DNA of 64,000 nt from Neolewinella lacunae (lineage in GTDB: Bacteria > Bacteroidota > Bacteroidia > Chitinophagales > Saprospiraceae). This document shows positions 1 through 7,109 of the stretch, in pieces. A model generated the notes under the pieces. It saw nothing but the letters and a program-made list of their open reading frames with translations, made no database searches and was not told the origin of the DNA. The stretch is from assembly GCF_014349155.1 (NCBI RefSeq), contig NZ_JACSIT010000080.1, forward strand, positions 1-64,000. The letters are read 5' to 3'. The position numbers and the translations under genes were made by a program. Each line of letters starts with the position of its first letter. The first letter of the stretch is position 1.

Positions 1-825
1 GCGGTGTATCAATAGTAATGGTGAGCCATCAAGTTTCGCTGCCAGAGGAAGTAGCCAATGGCCGCCACATGGTTCTCTAGCTTCTTCGAGAAAGCGACAC
101 TGCGCCGAACCAATCTACTTACCCTTGCTCTGACGCCCGTAAAATAACCTTCAATGAAAAAAGTAAGCGCCTTACTCGGATGATGCTGGTCACTTGGTAT
201 CGTCTGGTAGTATGCCTCCCAGTAATCGGTAGCAAACTGGCAGTGATCTCTTAACCGTTGCGGGAGCTTATCTAGCATTTTTTCGGCGTCCGCTTTGCCT
301 CGACCTCCAACATGAAAGGCCAAAACCTGCTTGATCGCTGGGCAATAGACTACCCAAATCCAACGCTTGTTTTTCTTGCAGCCGACGAAAGACCACATCT
401 CATCTAATTGAATTTCAACGGATTGTAGCTCTTCATCACTCAGATTCTCTAGGAGCTCGTAATCTACTCCCAAATTGTCCGGCGTTTGCTCCCAGATTGA
501 AGCCGCAAAGTTCATCAGCCAAGTCATGCTCACTTCCATGGAACGACAAATTCCACGTAAGCTTACCCTTTCGCTAAGCAGTCGCTCAATGTATCCACGT
601 TTCTCTTTGCTGATCAAGTGGCCATTATCTACGACAAACTGTCTGTTACAATCCTTACAACGAAAACGTTGCTTTTGGTGGTGAGTTTTGCCGTACATGA
701 TTATCTTGCAGCTCGTGCAGCTTGGGCAGGTAAGCATTCTTTCTGAGTTTTGTCGCCACTAAGATAGTGAACTTGCCCAGCTGCCATCTTCCTTTACAGA
801 GTGCCATTACTAATGATACACCGCC
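1..825. mobile_element. IS1-family insertion sequence, essentially complete
   Basis: The element is bounded by terminal inverted repeats: positions 1-21 and the reverse complement of 804-824 agree at 20 of 21 bases, both starting GCGGTGTATCA. It holds one transposase gene on the minus strand. About 825 bp is a normal size for an IS1-family element carrying one uninterrupted transposase frame. The outermost left base, and any target duplication on that side, lie outside the window. The right end runs straight into AAAAATATGG, the start region of the next gene. Confidence 0.85.
9..737 (-). CDS. IS1-family transposase (single-frame InsAB-type)
   Basis: This 242-residue DDE transposase catalyses cut/copy movement of the surrounding element. 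It has an N-terminal zinc ribbon (Cys4, Cys7, Cys27, Cys30), a helix-turn-helix region near residues 45-75, and a catalytic core with likely acidic residues Asp112 (LDEMWSF), Asp171 (ATDYWEAY) and Glu196 (FFIEGYF). The RARVSRLVRRSVAFSKK stretch near the C-terminus is typical of IS1 transposases. Unlike classical IS1, which needs a -1 frameshift between insA and insB, this is one continuous frame. The usual Asn after the catalytic Glu-Gly is not conserved (EGYF instead of EGxN), but no stop or frameshift is present, so it may be active. Confidence 0.92.
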   Translation of the reverse strand: MLTCPSCTSCKIIMYGKTHHQKQRFRCKDCNRQFVVDNGHLISKEKRGYIERLLSERVSLRGICRSMEVSMTWLMNFAASIWEQTPDNLGVDYELLENLSDEELQSVEIQLDEMWSFVGCKKNKRWIWVVYCPAIKQVLAFHVGGRGKADAEKMLDKLPQRLRDHCQFATDYWEAYYQTIPSDQHHPSKALTFFIEGYFTGVRARVSRLVRRSVAFSKKLENHVAAIGYFLWQRNLMAHHYY

Positions 826-831
826 AAAAAT

Positions 832-1122
832 ATGGCTAAAATAATTTGTGACAAGCATGGCCCTAATATGGTTATATTTGTTACTCCAGAAGTAAAATCC
901 TTGATTTACGATGATGCTAACGGAAATGAAAAAATAATTAGGCTTGAAGGAGAAATTTCCCCTGATGCGCCATTCGTGTTTTTTGATTTACCTAGTGAGT
1001 ATGTAGGCATGGGGGAACATGAAAAGGAAGAGCATGTTAGCTATAGAATGGAACGAGCATCGCCTGTGTGCGAGATTTGTTTCTATGAGTATGTTGATAA
1101 AATCGGAGGGTATGTGGAGTAA
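832..1122 (+). CDS. Small AT-rich protein with CxxH/CxxC cysteines, unrecognised
   Basis: I do not recognise this 96-residue protein. It opens MAKIICDKHGP and ends with a CEICFYEY motif, so a zinc-binding Cys/His set (C6xxH9 with CxxC) is plausible. Base composition is much more AT-rich than the neighbouring genes, suggesting transfer. The ATG lies only a few bases after the right end of the IS element, so the native promoter and leader have been separated from the gene, and any earlier start would have been removed. A second small frame overlaps its end. It may be a relic or an accessory-region gene expressed from the IS. Confidence 0.5.
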   Translation: MAKIICDKHGPNMVIFVTPEVKSLIYDDANGNEKIIRLEGEISPDAPFVFFDLPSEYVGMGEHEKEEHVSYRMERASPVCEICFYEYVDKIGGYVE

Positions 1123-1225
1123 TTTGTATGAAGTCGAACCATTGGAGTACAATTCAGATAATCGCACCAAAATCAAGCCGGAGCTTATGGTTACTCTGGA
1201 TATTCCAGCAAGTGTTGTGAATTGA
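1112..1225 (+). CDS. Possible 37-residue ORF overlapping the previous gene
   Basis: An ATG at 1112 follows AATCGGAGGG, a Shine-Dalgarno-like purine run, and overlaps the last codons of the preceding gene by 11 bases. The peptide (MWSNLYEVEPLEYNSDNRTK onward) is acidic and AT-rich like its neighbour. It could be a translationally coupled small protein, or the C-terminal part of a formerly longer frame. No family is recognised and the call is tentative. Confidence 0.25.
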   Translation: MWSNLYEVEPLEYNSDNRTKIKPELMVTLDIPASVVN

Positions 1226-1273
1226 GTTGGTACAGCTTTAATTTTTTGTAGGTACGGCCCCCAACCTGAATAA

Positions 1274-1310
1274 CCCCGGATGTAGGATGCACCGCATCCG
1301 TAATCCGGGG
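1274..1310. repeat. CCCCGGAT hairpin repeat, copy 1
   Basis: An imperfect inverted repeat: CCCCGGAT and GGATGC pair with GCATCC and ATCCGGGG. Related copies lie at 28493-28529 and, inverted, at 40401-40434; the 28.5 and 40.4 kb copies share an additional flank reading AACCTTAATAACCCCGGAT. It lies in the gap between the small AT-rich genes and the MBL hydrolase gene. Confidence 0.7.
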
Positions 1311-1395
1311 GTATTCCCGCTAGCGTAAAGTGGTGAAAGGGGGGAAATGCTTTACGTCAACCCACACCGTCTCACCCCTCAGCCCAACCTTCCCT

Positions 1396-1439
1396 GCATC
1401 CCGAAATCCTCCGGGACCATCGCCTGCGGCCGCGCCCAA
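1396..1439. repeat. Dispersed CCTGCGGCCGCGCCC element, 44-bp inverted copy with 8791-8834
   Basis: These 44 bases are an exact reverse complement of 8791-8834. The right end, CCTGCGGCCGCGCCC (1423-1437), is the core of the dispersed repeat family described in the findings. The rest, ATCCCGAAATCCTCCGGGAC, occurs only in this pair. It lies just after the stop of the MBL hydrolase gene. Confidence 0.85.
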
Positions 1440-1448
1440 AAAACTGCA

Positions 1449-2240
1449 TCACCCCGCTAAAGCACCCCCCTGCCGCAAAACCATCCCATCCCAGCCCGCC
1501 CGCACGTTGGGCGGCAGTTCCCGGCTGAGCTCCGCGCTGCGGCCCATGCCGTGGCTGAAGTGGGTGAGGACGCCCTGGCCAACGTTGAGCTCGCGCAAAT
1601 AACGGAGTGCTTCGTCCAGTGAGAGGTGGGAGTGGGTGCCCGTTCGGTTCAGCGCCGAGAGGACCAGCGCAGACAAACCCGTGCAGCGCGCCAGGGTAGT
1701 GCTGGGCAGCGACTTAACGTCCGTCAGGTAGCCAATATCTCCCCAGCGGATCCCGAAGATGGGCAAAGGGCCGTGGCTGACCTCCAGCAATTCAATATCG
1801 TGCCGACCAAATGAAATCCTCTCGCCGAAATTGACCTCCCGAATGTCCAGCCGCGGCACTCCGGGATAACCCGAAAAGGCGTAGGCAAAGCGCTCGCGCA
1901 ATTCTTTGGCCACGCGCGGAAGGCAGTATACGGGCATCTCAATGCCCTGGGCAAAGCAGTAGGGCCGCAGGTCGTCAAGCCCGGCCGTATGGTCATTGTG
2001 TTCGTGGGTAATCAGTACGCCATCCAGAGTTTTCACCCGGGCGCGGAGCATCTGCTGGCGGAAATCTGGGCCAACGTCAATCGCAAAATTTTGGACGCCC
2101 GACCGCAGCAGGGCGCTGGCCCGCAGGCGATTGTCGCGGGGGGCGGTCGAGCGGCAAACCGGGCAAGAACAAGTCAGCACGGGCACGCCCTGCGACGTTG
2201 CCGTGCCCAATAAGACCAACTCTTCGCGTTCTAGGTCCAT
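1449..2240 (-). CDS. MBL-fold metal-dependent hydrolase (PhnP-like)
   Basis: A 263-residue metallo-beta-lactamase-fold hydrolase. The dinuclear metal signature THEHNDH lies near residues 78-84, and a Cys cluster (TCSCPVC) near residue 25 resembles PhnP/RNase Z-like phosphodiesterases that bind a structural zinc. By family the likely reaction is hydrolysis of a small (cyclic) phosphodiester, but the substrate is unknown. The ATG at 2240 overlaps the galE stop by one base (TGATG), so translation is probably coupled to galE; a GTG one codon earlier is an alternative start. Confidence 0.8.
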   Translation of the reverse strand: MDLEREELVLLGTATSQGVPVLTCSCPVCRSTAPRDNRLRASALLRSGVQNFAIDVGPDFRQQMLRARVKTLDGVLITHEHNDHTAGLDDLRPYCFAQGIEMPVYCLPRVAKELRERFAYAFSGYPGVPRLDIREVNFGERISFGRHDIELLEVSHGPLPIFGIRWGDIGYLTDVKSLPSTTLARCTGLSALVLSALNRTGTHSHLSLDEALRYLRELNVGQGVLTHFSHGMGRSAELSRELPPNVRAGWDGMVLRQGGALAG

Positions 2241-3262
2241 CACTTGCCTGACTCTCCCAGTTTTTGCTCCCAGGCCCAGGCGCTTTGCATGATTTCCTCT
2301 ACGCCCCGGCGGGGTTCCCAGCCCAGTTCCAGGGCGGCGCGGGTGCGGTCGGCGTACACCGCTACGACGTCACCCGGCCGGCGGGGCCCCAGTTGGTAGT
2401 TCAGTTTTACGCCGCTCACTTCCTCGAAGGCCCGGATGGCTTCCAGCACCGTGAGCCCTTCGCCAATGCCCAGGTTAAACAACTCGGGGTTTTTAGTGGC
2501 CTTGTCTTTCAGCAGGTATTTCAGGGCCAGGGTATGGGCGTGGGCCAGGTCCATCACGTGGATGTAATCCCGCACACAGCTGCCGTCCCGCGTCGGGTAG
2601 TCCGTTCCGAACACCGTCATGCTGGCCCGTTTTCCGGCGGCCACGGCGGTGATGACGGGGACGAGGTTGGAAGGGGAGTCCGAAGGGTCTTCGCCCAGCA
2701 GGGTGCTTTCGTGGGCTCCGGCGGGGTTGAAATAGCGGAGGATGACCGACTGAAAGTAGGGGTTGGCGCGGCAGAAATCGGTGATGATGTCTTCGCCCAT
2801 CTGCTTGGTGCGGGCATAGGGGCTTTCGGCTTCCTTGCGCGGCGTTTTTTCCGTCACGGGCAGGGCATCGGCGTTGCCGTAGACGGAGCAGGAGCTGGAA
2901 AAAACCAGGTTGCTGCTGCCTTGCCGCTGCAAACCTTCCAGCACATTCATCAGGCTGTTGAGGTTGTTGCGGTAGTATTCCAGCGGCTTTTGGACGCTTT
3001 CCCCCACCAGTTTATAGGCCGCGAAGTGGATGGCCCCCGTAAGTTGTTCGCTTTCAAAAAGCTTACGGGCGGCGGCGGCATCGGCCAGATCGAGCTCGTA
3101 GTTCTTCACTTTTACGCCGGTGATGGCCTCAATGCCCTCCAGTGCTCCGGGGCGGGAATTGTGGAAATTATCGACACTCACTACCTCGAATCCGTGCTGG
3201 ATCAAATCAACAATGGTGTGGCTGCCAATATAACCGGTGCCACCGGTAACCAGGATTTTCAT
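2240..3262 (-). CDS. galE: UDP-glucose 4-epimerase
   Basis: GalE interconverts UDP-glucose and UDP-galactose, supplying galactose for surface glycans. The 340-residue protein starts MKILVTGGTGYIGSHT, the Rossmann NAD-binding loop. It has the SSCSVYG serine region and the catalytic YxxxK pair in SPYARTKQ near residue 150, and matches family length. The frame is open further upstream, but the extension is not conserved-looking and the Rossmann start fixes the ATG at 3262. It is translationally coupled to the downstream MBL hydrolase. Confidence 0.95.
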   Translation of the reverse strand: MKILVTGGTGYIGSHTIVDLIQHGFEVVSVDNFHNSRPGALEGIEAITGVKVKNYELDLADAAAARKLFESEQLTGAIHFAAYKLVGESVQKPLEYYRNNLNSLMNVLEGLQRQGSSNLVFSSSCSVYGNADALPVTEKTPRKEAESPYARTKQMGEDIITDFCRANPYFQSVILRYFNPAGAHESTLLGEDPSDSPSNLVPVITAVAAGKRASMTVFGTDYPTRDGSCVRDYIHVMDLAHAHTLALKYLLKDKATKNPELFNLGIGEGLTVLEAIRAFEEVSGVKLNYQLGPRRPGDVVAVYADRTRAALELGWEPRRGVEEIMQSAWAWEQKLGESGK

Positions 3263-3332
3263 AAGTTGGGGTTGATGGGGTGAAAATGCGAAAAATGTGG
3301 GGAAGGTGTCCGGGAATTTGCCTTCGCCGGTC

Positions 3333-5114
3333 TCAATTGTGACGAATTTCGTCGGGCGGAATCGCAATGCCCATCCGCGCCATCAGGGTGGTGGCATTAA
3401 AGCTTTGGCTCACGCCCCGGTGCAGGCGGTAGTCAAAAATGAGTTCGTCGCCCTGGGTTTTGACCTCCATCGCGTAGTTTTCGACGTGGCTGCCGGGTTC
3501 TTTTTCGAGGTCGGCCAGTTCCAGATCGTGGGTAGCGATGATGCCCGCTCCTTTGTCGCGGATGAGCTGGCGGATGAGCGCCCGCGAGCCCGTGTGGCGG
3601 TCGCGGGAATTGGTGCCTTTCAGAATCTCATCCAGCAGGAAAAACACGGCATTATCCGGTGCGCTGACGGCTTCGATGATGACTTTAAGGCGCTTCAGTT
3701 CGGCGTAAAAGCTGGAGGTGGCCGCGCTCAGGTCGTCGTGGGTGCGCATGCTCGTCCACACTTGCAGGGGGCGCGTACGCAGGTGCAGGGCACAGACGGG
3801 GGAGCCGGCCTGGGCCAGGACGAGGTTGATCCCCACCGTGCGCAGCCACGTTGATTTGCCGGCCATGTTGGACCCCGTCACCAGCTGAATGTGCCCGTCG
3901 GTGCGCATCTCCACGTCGTTGGTCACCCGGCGGGCGGGGTGGAGGAGGGGATGGCCGAGGCCGGTTGCGTGGAGGATGGGCTCGGTGGTGAATGCGGGCT
4001 CGGTCCATTCCGGCTGGTTGAAGCGGAGGGTGGCCCAGCTGACGTAGGCGTCGGTCTCGGCCAGGGCCTCCAGCCAGCCGGGCAGGGCCGTCCGGTGAGC
4101 TTCCCGCCAGGCGTCGAGCTTACGCAACCACTGCAGGCTCCAGAGGCCGCTGATTTCCAGCAGCAACACGAAAGGATTGTAGCGTACGTCAAGTTGGCTG
4201 CTCAGGTAGCTCAGGCGGCGCAGGGCGGGGACGGCCGCGCGGAGGTCAGCACCCCCGGGGCCCGTGCTGGCGTGCTCCAGCAGGGCGGCGTAGCCCAGGA
4301 GCAATTTGCCCATGGCGGCCGTGTAGGCGTGTTCGCGGGGGATGATCTCGGCGTACTTGCGCAGTAGCAGGGCGGCGGGAACGAAGGCCAGCGCCGCCAC
4401 GAACCAGGGGACGAATAAAAGGCCGGTCACCACGCCCAGCACACTCAGCACCGGACTGAGCAGCAACAAGGTCCTTTCCCAGCGCCCCGTCACCACGGCC
4501 GGGCGTTGCAACCACGCTGCGAGCCGTTGGAAATGACCGATTTCATCATGGAGGCCGTGGCCCAGGGTGCGAAAGTCGAGGCACCATTCGGGCATTGCTC
4601 CGAGGGACTGGCCCTGCACCTGCGTCCGCGCCCGCTCCATCTCGCTGCTGGGCTGTAATAATTGCTTGGCCAGCAGTTCCCGGCCCGGTGCCGTGACCGT
4701 ACGGTTGAGGAACTGGAAGAGGCTGTGCGGACCAAAAATATCGAGGTCGAGCGCGTAGGGATGGGCGGGATCGAGCAGGTCTTGGCCGCCGTCGAAGTGC
4801 CCGAAGTCGTGGTCCAAGGCCCGCAATTCTCCCGCAGCGAGCTGGCTGCGTACCTCCGCCGCCGCTGCCCGCTGCCCGATCCTGCGGTGTTGCCGGACGC
4901 CCCAAACCAGGGGCGGAAGCGTGAGCCCCAGCGCCAGCAAACCCCACCAACCGCCCGCGCTGAAGGCCAGAATCAGGCCCACCACCCAGATCAGGAAAAC
5001 GAAGAGGCGCACCAGGGCCAGGCGTTCGTAGCGCCGGCGGAGTTCTGCCGCCTCCGCCGTTTGACTGGCCAGTAAAGCGGTGTAAAATGGCTTTGGTGCC
5101 GTCATGTGCTGCAT
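3333..5114 (-). CDS. Membrane-anchored MutS-family ATPase
   Basis: About 593 residues. The N-terminus carries hydrophobic segments (around residues 30-70, and another pair near 205-245), and the C-terminal third is a MutS ATPase domain with Walker A TGSNMAGKST and Walker B FFLLDEILKGTNS followed by the DRHTGS region. There is no N-terminal mismatch-recognition domain, so classical repair is unlikely. Such MutS-like membrane proteins are common in Bacteroidota and their role is unclear. Start MQHMTAPK at 5114 is chosen; ATG 5105 is close behind. A copy of the dispersed CACCTGCGTCCGCGCCC element sits inside it at 4617-4633, encoding ARTQVQ near residue 161. Confidence 0.85.
   Translation of the reverse strand: MQHMTAPKPFYTALLASQTAEAAELRRRYERLALVRLFVFLIWVVGLILAFSAGGWWGLLALGLTLPPLVWGVRQHRRIGQRAAAAEVRSQLAAGELRALDHDFGHFDGGQDLLDPAHPYALDLDIFGPHSLFQFLNRTVTAPGRELLAKQLLQPSSEMERARTQVQGQSLGAMPEWCLDFRTLGHGLHDEIGHFQRLAAWLQRPAVVTGRWERTLLLLSPVLSVLGVVTGLLFVPWFVAALAFVPAALLLRKYAEIIPREHAYTAAMGKLLLGYAALLEHASTGPGGADLRAAVPALRRLSYLSSQLDVRYNPFVLLLEISGLWSLQWLRKLDAWREAHRTALPGWLEALAETDAYVSWATLRFNQPEWTEPAFTTEPILHATGLGHPLLHPARRVTNDVEMRTDGHIQLVTGSNMAGKSTWLRTVGINLVLAQAGSPVCALHLRTRPLQVWTSMRTHDDLSAATSSFYAELKRLKVIIEAVSAPDNAVFFLLDEILKGTNSRDRHTGSRALIRQLIRDKGAGIIATHDLELADLEKEPGSHVENYAMEVKTQGDELIFDYRLHRGVSQSFNATTLMARMGIAIPPDEIRHN
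4617..4633. repeat. Dispersed element core inside the MutS-like gene
   Basis: CACCTGCGTCCGCGCCC on the plus strand, preceded at 4592 by GCATTGCTCCG, a module that also precedes the copies at 42908 and 54977. In the gene (minus strand) it reads ARTQVQ. Confidence 0.7.
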
Positions 5115-5182
5115 GGCAAAGGATAAAGGAAACCCAACCGCTCCCGAAAGCACAAAGCTATAAACTACGCAACTACCGAACC

Positions 5183-5233
5183 ATGAACTATGAACTATGA
5201 ACTATGAACTATGAACTATGAACTATGAACTAT
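5183..5233. repeat. Seven tandem copies of ATGAACT
   Basis: Seven exact heptamers run from 5183 to 5231, directly upstream of the protease gene. Each carries an ATG, and the last (5225) is in frame with that gene. A related array lies at 57388-57459, and similar GAACTAC units occur in the repeat at 43741-43935. Confidence 0.9.
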
Positions 5234-5263
5234 CTTCGCCAAAGACCCATCCCTCCCACGCCC

Positions 5264-6325
5264 ATGCTTTCCGCTTACGTATTCCAGGTGGCCACGCCCT
5301 TCAGCACCGGCACCGGCGTTTACCTGCCCGACTATAATCTGGTAGTGACCAACGAGCACGTGGTGCGCGACAACGCCACCGTAGTGATCGGTAGCGAAGC
5401 CGAAGGGGAGCAACTGGCCAAGGTGATTTATCTGGATGCGTATTACGACCTGGCGTTTTTGCGTCCGCCCACCCCCTTCGCCCTGCCCGCCCTGCCGCTG
5501 GCCGAAACTCCGCTGGCGGTGGGAGACCGGATCCTGACCATGGGCCAGCACTTTGGCCACCCCCTGCGCACCAGCGAAGGGGTGGTGCTGGAAACGGACC
5601 GGCAGCGCCACGGCATTGCCTTCATCCTGCACGACGCCTGGCAGGAAGCGGCGCACAGCGGAGGACCTGTTTTTACCCCCGAAGGCGAATTGGCGGGCAT
5701 TAACATGTACGACCTGCAGGAGGGCCGGGGCCGCGCCCTGAGTTTGCCGGTTGCGACCGTACGGGCCTCCTTGGAAGGCTTCGCGCAAGGGGATGGCCTG
5801 GAGGCCGCCCGCTGTTTTCACTGCCGGGAGGTCATCTTTGCCGTGGCGGTCAACCCCAAAGGCCACTGCCCCCACTGCGGTGCGGAAATCACCCTGCCGA
5901 ATATGGTGGAAGATTACGCGCCCACCGGCGTGGCGGCCACCGTGGAAGACATCATCACGACCGCCGGCCACGACGCCCGCCTCGCCCGCCGGGGGCCCAA
6001 CCTGTGGAGCATCCGCCAGGGCAGCGCCATCATCCAGCTGGCCTACCACGAAGACAGCGGGCTGGTAACGGGTGATGCCCACCTCTGTGCGCTGCCCGAC
6101 TTCCCCGACCCCGACCTCTTCGCTTTCCTGCTCCGCGAAAACTACGAACTCTCCCAACTCAGCTTCAGCACCTACGGCAACGACGTCATCCTCTCCCTGC
6201 TGATCTACGATCGGTACCTGACCGTAGAAACGGCCCTGCCCCGCTTCCAACACCTTTTCCAGAAAGCCGACGGCTACGACAACGTGTTGGTGGAGCGCTA
6301 CAACGCGAAGTGGTTGGTGCATTAA
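5264..6325 (+). CDS. Trypsin-like serine protease fused to zinc ribbon and C-terminal domain
   Basis: The 353-residue protein has an HtrA/trypsin-like fold: His32 in TNEHV, Asp62 in AYYDLAFL and Ser132 in AHSGGPVF form a plausible triad. A zinc ribbon follows (C184xxC187, C202xxC205). The C-terminal 150 residues resemble a YbjN/type III chaperone-like domain, but this last call is weak. There is no signal peptide or membrane segment, so it probably acts in the cytoplasm. Start MLSAYVFQVA at 5264 is preferred, because the upstream ATG at 5225 belongs to a heptamer repeat. The gene converges on the esterase and shares its TTAA stop overlap (6322-6325). Confidence 0.75.
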   Translation: MLSAYVFQVATPFSTGTGVYLPDYNLVVTNEHVVRDNATVVIGSEAEGEQLAKVIYLDAYYDLAFLRPPTPFALPALPLAETPLAVGDRILTMGQHFGHPLRTSEGVVLETDRQRHGIAFILHDAWQEAAHSGGPVFTPEGELAGINMYDLQEGRGRALSLPVATVRASLEGFAQGDGLEAARCFHCREVIFAVAVNPKGHCPHCGAEITLPNMVEDYAPTGVAATVEDIITTAGHDARLARRGPNLWSIRQGSAIIQLAYHEDSGLVTGDAHLCALPDFPDPDLFAFLLRENYELSQLSFSTYGNDVILSLLIYDRYLTVETALPRFQHLFQKADGYDNVLVERYNAKWLVH

Positions 6326-7098
6326 TCCCCCGCCAAAAACGCCACAACTTTGTCCTGCGCCAGCCCGCCAAACATCCAGCGGCCGCTGTCGAGGTGGTCG
6401 CCCCCCGGCAACACTTCCAGCCCGGCGGGGTAGCCCAAGCTGCGGAGCCTGGCCAGGAATTCTCGTGAATGGGTGATGGGCACTACCCGGTCGGCCGTGC
6501 CGTGGATGAGGAGCCAGCGTTGGTGCTGCTCCGCGCGGGCGGGTTCCAGGACGTTGATCGGGTCAAGATCAGTATAGCGGGGCAAGAACAGGCGGCGGCC
6601 CGTCAGGTGCTGAAAGGACAGGGGGCCGGCGCAGCACAGCACCGCCGACGGCCGCACTTCCCATCCCGCCGCTTCCCACCAGGATCCCTGGCTACCGAGC
6701 AAGGCGGCCAGGTGGGCGCCGGCACTCATCCCCGCTACGTGCAGTTCCGCCACCGGAGCAGCTGGGCGGCAGTGGGCGATGGCCGTCCGGCAATCGCCCA
6801 CAATCCGGTGCAGGCCCACGCGGGGCGGGCGGCGGTAACTGGGCAGCACCACCGTGAAGCCCCGCTCCAACCAGGGGATGGCCGCCGGAACAAAGGTTTC
6901 GGGCCGCCCGAAAGTCCAGGCACCACCATGGAAGTAAAAAGCGTAGCGCAGCGGACCTTCTTCGGCGGCAGCATTCCGGTTGCGGACCACTACGACGTAC
7001 TGCCGGGGGTGGGGACCGTAATACGCGCGCTCCGTTACAACGTCCATTTTAGCGCGGGCCCGGCGGCAGGCCAACCAGTAGGCGGGAAGCTTGAACAT
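6322..7098 (-). CDS. Alpha/beta hydrolase (carboxylesterase-like)
   Basis: The 258-residue protein shows the BD-FAE/HSL-type esterase layout: an HGGAW oxyanion motif, nucleophile elbow GMSAGAHLA, the acid in HGTADRVVP and His in PGGDHLDSG. It hydrolyses an ester of unknown identity. A short hydrophobic N-terminus (MFKLPAYWLACRRARAK) is not a convincing signal peptide. The frame stays open well upstream into the next gene, but the ATG at 7098 gives the family length. It lies 11 bp after the GT39 gene and is likely co-transcribed. Confidence 0.8.
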   Translation of the reverse strand: MFKLPAYWLACRRARAKMDVVTERAYYGPHPRQYVVVVRNRNAAAEEGPLRYAFYFHGGAWTFGRPETFVPAAIPWLERGFTVVLPSYRRPPRVGLHRIVGDCRTAIAHCRPAAPVAELHVAGMSAGAHLAALLGSQGSWWEAAGWEVRPSAVLCCAGPLSFQHLTGRRLFLPRYTDLDPINVLEPARAEQHQRWLLIHGTADRVVPITHSREFLARLRSLGYPAGLEVLPGGDHLDSGRWMFGGLAQDKVVAFLAGD

Positions 7099-7109
7099 TG
7101 TACTGGTGT

